This document shows, piece after piece, positions 57,662 to 64,000 of a DNA stretch of 64,000 bases (the stretch's first letter is position 1; the number at the start of each line of letters is the position of its first letter). Below the pieces are notes generated by a model. It was not told the DNA's origin, ran no database searches, and worked only from the letters and a program-made list of their open reading frames with translations. The position numbers and the translations under genes are program-made. The stretch spans positions 2,719,001 to 2,783,000 of the forward strand of contig NZ_QWDD01000001.1 of assembly GCF_003722355.1 (NCBI RefSeq), given 5' to 3'. This stretch comes from Methylocystis hirsuta (GTDB lineage: Bacteria > Pseudomonadota > Alphaproteobacteria > Rhizobiales > Beijerinckiaceae).

Positions 57662-58084
57662 TTAGCCGACGATCTCGTTGCCGGAAAAGAACTGCGCGAT
57701 TTCCACCGCCGCGGTTTCCGGCGCGTCCGAGCCATGCACCGAATTCTCGCCGACGCTCAATGCATGTTCCTTACGAATTGTGCCCGGCGCGGCGTTCGCG
57801 GGATTGGTTGCGCCCATGACTTCGCGGTAGCGCGCAATGGCGTTCTCGCCTTCAAGCACCTGCACGACGACCGGTTCGGAAATCATGAAGTCGACGAGTT
57901 CGCCGAAAAACGGCCGCTCCTTATGCACGGCGTAAAAAGCTTCCGCCTGTTCACGCGACATGCGGATACGCTTCTGAGCGATGATGCGCAGGCCCGCATC
58001 TTCGATCAGCGCGTTGATCTTGCCTGTGAGATTGCGCTTCGTCGCGTCGGGCTTGAGAATGGAAAAAGTGCGTTCGATCGCCAT
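57662..58084 (-). CDS. ndk: Nucleoside diphosphate kinase
   Basis: A 140-residue enzyme balancing NTP pools. The start at 58084 gives [20 protein letters not shown]. The phospho-histidine is in [13 protein letters not shown], and [19 protein letters not shown] binds the nucleotide. Full family length. A GC-rich hairpin (GGCCGGGCTTGGCCCGGCC, 57629-57647) lies between its end and the GST-like gene. Confidence 0.97.
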   Translation of the reverse strand: MAIERTFSILKPDATKRNLTGKINALIEDAGLRIIAQKRIRMSREQAEAFYAVHKERPFFGELVDFMISEPVVVQVLEGENAIARYREVMGATNPANAAPGTIRKEHALSVGENSVHGSDAPETAAVEIAQFFSGNEIVG

Positions 58085-58158
58085 AGGAGCGCGTCGCCTC
58101 GTCGTTGGAGTATTAGTAGGCGCCGCGCTTATATCGGTCGCTTGACGAGGCGGCAAGC

Positions 58159-59244
58159 CTACATCGCCTCGGCCTTTTCCGCTTCGCTGCCCGTTGGCGA
58201 GGGCCGGAACCTGGTCGCCGGATCGTTGCGATCGATCCGCCAATTCGGATGGTGGAAATGCAGGACGCGATCGCCGTTGTAGGAAACGACGGCATTGTCG
58301 AACGTCAGCGCGCCGATCCGCCGCCAATTGCGAAACGTCCCTTTCTTAAATCCGGTGCGGCCGGTCACTTCGCCATCCTCGGTGACCTCGATGGTGAAAA
58401 CGATCTCGCGCCTCGGCGTCGGATCGCCCTTGTCGAACATCATCGCCAGCAATTCGTCGCGTGAATCGAGGTCATCTCCTTCAATTCGCGGATGACCCGG
58501 CGCAAGCTTCAGGCGCATGAAGCGCGGCGCTCGGGTAGGCATGTCGCGAGGCTTGCCGAGCTCGGCGACTTCGTGGAGCTGCCGCTCGGTCGGATCCTTA
58601 TCGGTGATCGCGAACACGATTCCCGCCGTCATGACGATGGGCGACGTCGCCCAATCGTTTGAGAGCGTGACATTCGGCGCATTGACGAAATCGACATCGT
58701 TGATGTAGCGCGTCGATGCGCCGACGATATCGTCGATCGTGAAGAAGTTCGCCGTCTGCAACGGCTCTTTATGGTCTGGGTCAGTCGTCGGAAAGAGCTT
58801 GCCGGCGATGCCCTGCCCGCGCGGTTTGCCGCGCTTCACCGCCCCGCCGTTGGAATAGCGCGCGACGACAAGCGCCTTGCTGCCCTTCTGGAAATAGCCG
58901 GTGTAGCCGCTGTCCTCGGTAATTTCCCAGAGCCCCGTCAGAACGACGCCCCAGGGATGCACGATGCGTCTGAAGCCTTTTTTGTCAGGTCCCCACCTGA
59001 GGTCGCTGCGCGCGTCGACCGATCGCTCGGCGGCCTGCGTCAGGAAGTGCCTGCCCCTCCAAAGCGCGCGCAACATGTCGAAAAAGGTCGGCATCACGAA
59101 GGGGAGCGGCTCTTCTCCGGGCGCCCCCCAGATCTTTTGATAGGGATTGGCGAACACCGCGTCGCGCACTTCGCTGAATCGCGAACCGGGATAGACACGG
59201 TCTTCTTCGACCAGTTCAATGGCGCCAAAATCATTCGGGCTCAT
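58159..59244 (-). CDS. Catalase-fold protein of unknown role
   Basis: A 361-residue protein. The segment [20 protein letters not shown] then [18 protein letters not shown] and [12 protein letters not shown], followed by [12 protein letters not shown], mirrors the catalase core: the distal His with a following Gly, the R-x-S strand, R-G-x-A-x-K-x-F and the FF..D stretch. No signal peptide is seen. It may be a catalase-like haem peroxidase or lipid-peroxide enzyme. An 8-bp inverted repeat lies just upstream. Moderate confidence in the fold, low in the activity. Confidence 0.55.
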   Translation of the reverse strand: MSPNDFGAIELVEEDRVYPGSRFSEVRDAVFANPYQKIWGAPGEEPLPFVMPTFFDMLRALWRGRHFLTQAAERSVDARSDLRWGPDKKGFRRIVHPWGVVLTGLWEITEDSGYTGYFQKGSKALVVARYSNGGAVKRGKPRGQGIAGKLFPTTDPDHKEPLQTANFFTIDDIVGASTRYINDVDFVNAPNVTLSNDWATSPIVMTAGIVFAITDKDPTERQLHEVAELGKPRDMPTRAPRFMRLKLAPGHPRIEGDDLDSRDELLAMMFDKGDPTPRREIVFTIEVTEDGEVTGRTGFKKGTFRNWRRIGALTFDNAVVSYNGDRVLHFHHPNWRIDRNDPATRFRPSPTGSEAEKAEAM

Positions 59245-59264
59245 GACACGCCCCTCTCAATCAA

Positions 59265-59289
59265 TTTAGAGAAAACCAGTCTCTCTAAA
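59265..59289. promoter_or_regulatory. Operator-like inverted repeat upstream of the catalase-fold gene
   Basis: TTTAGAGA (59265-59272) and TCTCTAAA (59282-59289) are perfect 8-bp arms with a 9-base spacer, 21 bp upstream of the start. Size and position fit a repressor site. Confidence 0.5.
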
Positions 59290-59333
59290 CACAGGACTTT
59301 ATCGGCCCCCATCCGATTGTCCAGCTTTGCTTG

Positions 59334-60086
59334 TCAGACATAGGCGCTCGCGACGCCGATGAACTCCTTGGCCGTCAAACTCGCGCCGCCAACCAGCGCG
59401 CCGTCGACATTGGCGACATGCATCAATTCGCGGGCGTTCGACGGCTTGACCGAGCCGCCGTAGAGAATGCGCACATCGCCGCTCTTGCCGCCGCCGAGCC
59501 TGGCTTCAATCCGCTCGCGCGCGAAGGCATGCATTTCGGCGACGTCATCGACGGTCGGCGTCAAGCCTGTGCCGATCGCCCAGACCGGCTCATAGGCGAC
59601 GACGATATGCGCAGGCGCGTCAGCGGGGAGAGAGCCCTCGATCTGCGCGCCGACGACGCTCAGCGCATCGCCTGCCTCTCGCTCGGCGCGCGTTTCGCCG
59701 ACGCAAATGATCGGCGTGAGCCCGGCGCTCAGGGCGGCGGCGGCCTTCGCCCGCACGTCGGCGTCGGTCTCGCCATGGTCCGAACGACGTTCACTGTGGC
59801 CGACGATGACGTAGGACGCGCCGGCGTCCTTGAGCATCTCGGCGGAAATGTCGCCCGTGTGAGCGCCGCTGGCCTCGGCATGGCAATCCTGCCCGCCAAC
59901 GCCCAAGCCGCCCCGCGTCGCAATCTCGCGCGCGAGGGCGATCAGCGTGGCCGGCGGGCAGACGATCAGTTCGGCGCGCACGCGTAGCGCATCGTCATAG
60001 GCGGCGCCCATCGCCTCGATCTCGGCCAGCGAGGCGCGCAGCCCGTTCATTTTCCAATTTCCGGCGACGAGCGGACGAAGGATCAT
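59334..60086 (-). CDS. tpiA: Triose-phosphate isomerase
   Basis: A 250-residue glycolytic enzyme. The start at 60086 gives [20 protein letters not shown]. Catalytic Lys is in GNWKMNG, His in [11 protein letters not shown] and Glu in [12 protein letters not shown]; the phosphate loop is [12 protein letters not shown]. It stands alone, divergent from arsR with a 113-bp gap. Confidence 0.97.
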   Translation of the reverse strand: MILRPLVAGNWKMNGLRASLAEIEAMGAAYDDALRVRAELIVCPPATLIALAREIATRGGLGVGGQDCHAEASGAHTGDISAEMLKDAGASYVIVGHSERRSDHGETDADVRAKAAAALSAGLTPIICVGETRAEREAGDALSVVGAQIEGSLPADAPAHIVVAYEPVWAIGTGLTPTVDDVAEMHAFARERIEARLGGGKSGDVRILYGGSVKPSNARELMHVANVDGALVGGASLTAKEFIGVASAYV

Positions 60087-60184
60087 GCGAAATGCTCCTG
60101 ACAATACGCCTGGGTAACAGAGCGACGGGCGCGCAACAATGCGGGCGCGCGCCCAAGGAATGTCATTGCGCCGTCATTTATTTC

Positions 60185-60192
60185 GATATATC
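60185..60192. promoter_or_regulatory. Possible ArsR operator
   Basis: The 8-bp palindrome GATATATC lies 8 bases before the arsR ATG in an AT-rich patch (TTATTTCGATATATCTGG). ArsR-family repressors bind AT-rich inverted repeats at their own promoter; the exact operator extent is not clear. Confidence 0.4.
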
Positions 60193-60199
60193 TGGATTT

Positions 60200-60538
60200 A
60201 TGGAAATAGAAGCGGCTCTCGCCTGTCTGTCCGCGCTTTCGCAGCCGACGCGGCTCGAGACCTTCCGTTTGCTCGTCCGGCACGAGCCCGAGGGTCTGCC
60301 GGCCGGCGACGTCGCGCGGGCGCTCTGCGTTCCGCAAAACACGCTCTCCGCCCATCTCAACGTCCTTTCGCAGGCGAAGCTGGTCATCAGCGCCCGCACC
60401 GGCCGCAGCATCGTCTATCGGGCGGATCTTTCGCGGCTGAATGCGCTGGCGCGCTTCCTCGCCGAAGATTGTTGCGGCGGCGCGCCATGCGCGCCCGCCG
60501 ACGCTCTTGCACGCATCAAATGTGAGTCTCGCCAATGA
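60200..60538 (+). CDS. arsR: ArsR-family metalloregulator
   Basis: A 112-residue winged-helix repressor. The ATG at 60200 gives MEIEAALACLSALSQPTRLE; no clear ribosome binding site precedes it, so a leaderless mRNA is possible. The DNA-recognition helix is VPQNTLSAHLNVLSQAKLVI. Cysteines 91, 92 and 97 (EDCCGGAPC) at the C-terminus resemble the As(III) site of Acidithiobacillus-type ArsR rather than the E. coli CVC site. It overlaps arsC by 4 bases and should repress the operon until arsenite binds. Confidence 0.92.
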   Translation: MEIEAALACLSALSQPTRLETFRLLVRHEPEGLPAGDVARALCVPQNTLSAHLNVLSQAKLVISARTGRSIVYRADLSRLNALARFLAEDCCGGAPCAPADALARIKCESRQ

Positions 60539-61062
60539 CAGACAGGATCTACAACGTGCTGTTCCTCTGCACCGGCAACAGTGCGCGTTCGATCGTGGCC
60601 GAAGCGCTGCTGCGCGAGCGCGGCGCCGGCCGGTTCAACGTTTTTTCCGCCGGCAGCCATCCCAAGGGCGAGGTGAACCCTTACGCGCTCAAAACGCTGG
60701 AGACGATGGGCCTTCCTTCCGAAGGCTATCGTTCCAAAAGCTGGGACGAGTTCGCCCGCCCTGACGCGCCCCGCAGGGATTTCGTCTTCACCGTCTGCGA
60801 TAGCGCGGCGGGCGAAGCCTGTCCGGCGTGGCCCGGTCAGCCGATGACGGCGCATTGGGGCATCGAAGACCCTGCGGCGGTCGAAGGAAGCGACATAGAA
60901 AAGCAGCGCGCCTTCGCCACGGCCTTCCGCTATCTGCGCAACCGCGTCGATCAGTTCTGCGCGATTCCGCTGCATCGCCTCGACAAACTCGCGCTCAGCC
61001 AGCGCCTGCGCGAGATCGGCGAGATGGAAGGCGCAACATCGCCGAACGCGACCGCGGAGTAA
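60535..61062 (+). CDS. arsC: Arsenate reductase (low-molecular-weight phosphatase type)
   Basis: A 175-residue enzyme reducing arsenate to arsenite. The P-loop FLCTGNSARSIVAEAL has the catalytic Cys12. FVFTVCDSAAGEACPAWPGQ supplies further redox cysteines, and HWGIEDPAA is typical of this family. It is longer than the 130-residue S. aureus form. Second gene of arsR-arsC-acr3. Confidence 0.95.
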   Translation: MTDRIYNVLFLCTGNSARSIVAEALLRERGAGRFNVFSAGSHPKGEVNPYALKTLETMGLPSEGYRSKSWDEFARPDAPRRDFVFTVCDSAAGEACPAWPGQPMTAHWGIEDPAAVEGSDIEKQRAFATAFRYLRNRVDQFCAIPLHRLDKLALSQRLREIGEMEGATSPNATAE

Positions 61063-61065
61063 GTC

Positions 61066-62133
61066 ATGACCATTTTCGAACGCTATCTCTCGCTCTGGGT
61101 GGCGCTCTGCATCGTCGCCGGCGTCGCGCTTGGACATTTTCTGCCGGGCGTATTTCATGCGATCGGCGCGATGGAGGTCGCAAAGGTCAATTTGCCCGTC
61201 GCGGCGCTCATCTGGTTGATGATCACGCCGATGCTGATGAAGATCGACTTCGCCGCGCTTGCGGAAGTCGGGCGTCACTGGCGCGGGATTGGCGTCACGC
61301 TCGCGGTCAACTGGGCGGTGAAACCTTTCTCTATGGCGCTGCTCGGATGGATTTTCATCGGCTATCTGTTTCGACCCTATTTGCCGGCGGACCAGATCGA
61401 CTCCTACATCGCCGGCCTGATCCTGCTCGCGGCGGCCCCTTGCACCGCCATGGTGTTCGTCTGGTCGAATCTCACCAAGGGCGAGCCGCATTTCACGCTG
61501 AGCCAGGTCGCGCTCAACGACGCAATCATGATCGTCGCTTTCGCGCCCATCGTGGGGTTGCTGCTTGGACTGTCCTCGATCGTCGTGCCCTGGGACACGC
61601 TGTTTCTCTCGGTGGTCCTCTATATCGTCGTTCCGGTGATCATCGCCCAGCTCGCCCGCAAACGGCTGCTCGCGGCAAGCGGCGAAAAGGGTCTCGCCAG
61701 GACGCTCGCGCATATCGGCCCGGCGTCGCTCATCGCGCTGCTCGCGACGCTCGTTCTGCTCTTTGGTTTTCAGGGGGAACAGATCATCCGGCAGCCCGCG
61801 ATCATCGCCATGCTCGCGGCGCCCATACTGATCCAGGTCTATTTCAACGCCGGGCTCGCCTATCTGCTCAATCGCGCGGCGGGAGAAGCGCATTGCGTCG
61901 CCGGCCCTTCGGCGCTGATCGGGGCGAGCAATTTCTTCGAACTGGCGGTCGCGGCGGCGATCAGCCTCTTCGGCTTTGATTCGGGCGCTGCGCTCGCCAC
62001 CGTTGTTGGCGTCCTGATCGAAGTTCCAGTGATGCTGAGCGTCGTCTGGATCGTCAATCGGAGCAAGGGCTGGTATGAGCGCGGAGCGCTCCGATCTCCC
62101 GATCGAGTCTCCGCGCCCGTCGATCTACCCTAA
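61066..62133 (+). CDS. arsB: Arsenite efflux permease ACR3
   Basis: A 355-residue inner-membrane arsenite exporter of the ACR3 family with about ten helices. The conserved cysteine region LAAAPCTAMVFVWSNLTKGE and ALIGASNFFELAVAAAISLF are present. It starts 4 bp after arsC and completes the arsenic operon: ArsC makes arsenite, this protein exports it. The symbol arsB is often used for ACR3 genes, although E. coli ArsB is unrelated. Confidence 0.95.
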   Translation: MTIFERYLSLWVALCIVAGVALGHFLPGVFHAIGAMEVAKVNLPVAALIWLMITPMLMKIDFAALAEVGRHWRGIGVTLAVNWAVKPFSMALLGWIFIGYLFRPYLPADQIDSYIAGLILLAAAPCTAMVFVWSNLTKGEPHFTLSQVALNDAIMIVAFAPIVGLLLGLSSIVVPWDTLFLSVVLYIVVPVIIAQLARKRLLAASGEKGLARTLAHIGPASLIALLATLVLLFGFQGEQIIRQPAIIAMLAAPILIQVYFNAGLAYLLNRAAGEAHCVAGPSALIGASNFFELAVAAAISLFGFDSGAALATVVGVLIEVPVMLSVVWIVNRSKGWYERGALRSPDRVSAPVDLP

Positions 62134-62135
62134 GA

Positions 62136-62573
62136 TCAGCAGAGGCGGTAGCCGTACGCCGCGAGCTGGCGGCCGGTAATCCGCAGCATGGGCGCAGGAG
62201 CTTGATTGCCGTGGCGCCGCACGTGAGCCATGAAGGCCTGGCGCAGCCCGGGCTTATAATGCGCGGCGAAGACCGCCGTCATGCGCGGATCGACAACGCC
62301 CCCCTCGGGGCCGCCAAACCAGGGCGCATGGAATCCGAAAACCGCGCCCTCCGAAACACAGGACTGGGGATGCGCCAGATAGAGCGTGCATGAGGAATCG
62401 CATTCAGTCGGGCCAATCCGGATTGGCTCGCCCCGAGCCCGCGCCTTCGCAAGCCTAGCTTCATATTGCTCCACGCGTCCGCCATAATCCGGAGACATGA
62501 CATCGAAAGCGTTCGCGGGCGCAGTCAAAAGTACAAGCGTCATCGTTCCTGCAAGACCAAGAGATCGCAGCAT
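62136..62573 (-). CDS. ClpP-like periplasmic protein
   Basis: A 145-residue exported protein with signal MLRSLGLAGTMTLVLLTAPA ending NA. The segment ECDSSCTLYLAHPQSCVSEG then AVFGFHAPW matches the S-A/S-C-T...V-x-P-x-A-x-L-G-F-H pattern of ClpP/crotonase-fold proteins exported in alphaproteobacteria. The Ser in DSSCT sits where the nucleophile would be; the His of FGFH could complete a site. Enzymatic activity is not established. It ends 3 bp from the convergent acr3 stop. Confidence 0.65.
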   Translation of the reverse strand: MLRSLGLAGTMTLVLLTAPANAFDVMSPDYGGRVEQYEARLAKARARGEPIRIGPTECDSSCTLYLAHPQSCVSEGAVFGFHAPWFGGPEGGVVDPRMTAVFAAHYKPGLRQAFMAHVRRHGNQAPAPMLRITGRQLAAYGYRLC

Positions 62574-62929
62574 AGGATTTCCTTTTGGGGCGCTCGTAAG
62601 GGGCGGCCGCGCCGCCCACTGCTGTCAGGGCTCAGTCGACCGAGCGCATGTCTCGGGCCCATCGGGAAGGGGAAGGGCTATAACTACGCCTCTTCCAGCT
62701 TCAGCGTTCCTTTTTTAAACAAGCGATATCTGCAGTGCAAGCAGGGCCTTAACTTTATGGTTAAATATTTTTGAAGATAGCTCTTGGCGAGATCGCAATG
62801 CGCCCTAGCGCCTTTAGCCCAACGATAGGTCCAGATCCACGGCGCGCGGGACGTTCGGCCTAATAGACGCAGCGGATCCATCTCCAGAGCTGCTAAATTT
62901 ATTTTCCCGCATTTGCAAAGGAGCGAAGG
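62574..62929. other. 356-bp intergenic region between divergent genes
   Basis: No supported gene; a 65-codon minus-strand frame at 62684-62881 lacks family features. An AT-rich patch at 62690-62775 includes, on the minus strand, TTAACCATAAAGTTAA, which contains a CtrA-like half-site TTAACCAT but has an 8-base spacer. Promoters for both neighbours are expected here. Confidence 0.4.
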
Positions 62930-64000
62930 TTGAAACTCCCTCCATTTCGCGTCGCGCTCGTCGTTCTTCTTGGACTCACGTTCGCGTGGCTGCAGTTAGC
63001 GGAGCAGGCCAGCCCGCCGCCTGCGCAGATCGACTGGCGCGAGGACGGCCAGCTGCATGTATTTTTCTCGCCCGACTGTCCGCATTGCCATGAAGCCATC
63101 GAGTTTCTCAAACAGCGACGCAAAATCGCTTACGTGCTACATGACATTTCAAAGCCGTCGAGCGAGGCGCTCTTTCGTAGAGTTGTGAAGCACTACGGCA
63201 TAGAAGACCCAGCCGTTCCCCTCTTCGTGCGCGGCTCGCGCTATGTCGTTGGCTTTGACTCAGCGCAAACGACCGGGCGCGAAATTCTCGCGCTCCTTTC
63301 CGGCCAGGAAACTGGCGCGCGACGCGCCGCCGAATCGAAAATCATCATTCCTCTCATCGGCGAAATCGATCCGACGCATCATTCCCTTCTCGCGCTGACA
63401 GCGCTCATGGGTTTGTCGGACGGGTTCAACCCGTGCGCGATGTGGGTGCTGATCTACCTGATATCTCTCATCGTGAATATTCAGGATCGGCGAAAAATCT
63501 GGTGGCTGGTGGGCACGTTCGTGCTCGCTTCAGGAGTCCTGTACTTCCTGTTCATGACCGCGTGGCTCAACACTTTTCTTTTCATTGGATATATTCGTCC
63601 GCTCACGCAGCTCATCGCGCTGACGGCCATCGGTTTCGGCCTCGACCATGTCATCGGCGTCGCAAGGGCGCGCGGAGAACTCGTTTGCGAAGTGGGCGAC
63701 CTGGAGCAGCGCCAGCGCACGATGCAATGGGGACGCAAGATTGTCGCCGCGCCCGTAGGGATCGGCAGCCTCGTCATGGTGATTGCGCTCGCCTTCGCGG
63801 TGAACGCGATCGAATTCATCTGCTCTGCAGCATTGCCGGCGATCTACACGCACTTGCTTGCGTTAACCGATCTGCCGATCGCTCTGCACTATGCCTACAT
63901 CGGGCTCTATGTCGTCTTTTTCATGCTGGACGATCTCATCATCTTCGGATTGGCGGCCCTCGCCGTGCAGAAAATTGTCAATACCCGCTACGCCGCCATC
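62930..64000 (+). CDS. Glutaredoxin-like domain fused to DsbD/CcdA-type membrane protein (3' end outside window)
   Basis: An open frame of 357 codons from a TTG at 62930, with AAGGAG six bases before it; it runs off the right edge. An N-terminal membrane anchor (residues 7-24) is followed by a glutaredoxin/thioredoxin-like domain with CPHC at 50-53 (FFSPDCPHCHEAIEFLKQRR). Then come several membrane helices, with DGFNPCAMWVLIYLISL, resembling the electron-carrying core of DsbD/CcdA. It probably moves reducing equivalents across the membrane, perhaps for cytochrome c maturation; the partner is not visible. Confidence 0.8.
   Translation, partial: MKLPPFRVALVVLLGLTFAWLQLAEQASPPPAQIDWREDGQLHVFFSPDCPHCHEAIEFLKQRRKIAYVLHDISKPSSEALFRRVVKHYGIEDPAVPLFVRGSRYVVGFDSAQTTGREILALLSGQETGARRAAESKIIIPLIGEIDPTHHSLLALTALMGLSDGFNPCAMWVLIYLISLIVNIQDRRKIWWLVGTFVLASGVLYFLFMTAWLNTFLFIGYIRPLTQLIALTAIGFGLDHVIGVARARGELVCEVGDLEQRQRTMQWGRKIVAAPVGIGSLVMVIALAFAVNAIEFICSAALPAIYTHLLALTDLPIALHYAYIGLYVVFFMLDDLIIFGLAALAVQKIVNTRYAAI

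Noticed and set aside
62684..62881. A 65-codon minus-strand frame before the glutaredoxin-like gene
   Set aside because: No family match and no ribosome binding site; it spans the expected promoter region.

Overview
The window looks like chromosome of a type II (alphaproteobacterial, Methylocystis/Methylosinus-like) methanotroph. The main evidence is a complete particulate methane monooxygenase operon, pmoCAB, on the minus strand at 29.4-32.6 kb, with a PmoA of the conventional Methylocystaceae type. Supporting evidence is GC-rich, GCG/CGC-heavy DNA and typical alphaproteobacterial markers: the cell-cycle genes rcdA (DUF1465) and trcR (DUF1013), a CtrA-type TTAA-N7-TTAA box, and a metal-ligand-poor HemB. 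No rRNA, tRNA or CRISPR was recognised by eye.

Layout. 0-20 kb is mostly housekeeping: partial rcdA, suhB, a GNAT enzyme, an ISNCY-type insertion sequence, a cold-shock gene, pyk, hemB, a histone-H1-like gene, the gatC-gatA/gatB set with a chorismate mutase gene, ruvX, dprA-plsY, a YcjF-like gene and xth. 20-33 kb is a copper and methane-oxidation region: pmoD1, sodB, an aminotransferase, then the minus-strand set pmoD2-copC-copD-pmoF, then pmoCAB. The copper proteins keep visible ligand sets (CopC His1/Asp83/His85 counted from the mature end; two PmoD paralogues with a C-x23-C pair; a PmoF/PCuAC protein with a probable N-terminal histidine). CopD is fused to a cytochrome c and a redoxin-like domain.

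33-43 kb is a periplasmic haem and phosphatase cluster: an AcpA/phospholipase-C-family phosphoesterase, two diheme cytochrome c peroxidase/MauG-family proteins transcribed divergently, a Tat-exported metallophosphoesterase and a monoheme cytochrome c. A LuxR-type regulator gene follows that is cut in two by a complete IS66 element with an 8-bp target duplication (GCCGCAGG). Joining the halves across the duplication restores one 364-residue frame.

43-64 kb returns to core functions: guaB, a membrane adenylate/guanylate cyclase, an ABC exporter, an acyl-CoA synthetase, trcR, a second near-identical ISNCY copy, purM-purN, a GST-like gene, ndk, a catalase-fold protein, tpiA, an arsR-arsC-acr3 operon, and a glutaredoxin/DsbD-like membrane protein that runs off the end.

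The two ISNCY copies (2372-3760 and 52500-53888) lie in opposite orientation around the whole pmo region. Each has its own 17-bp target duplication, so they are independent insertions rather than a composite transposon, but they could recombine to invert the 48.7 kb between them. Genes at both edges are incomplete because the window ends there.
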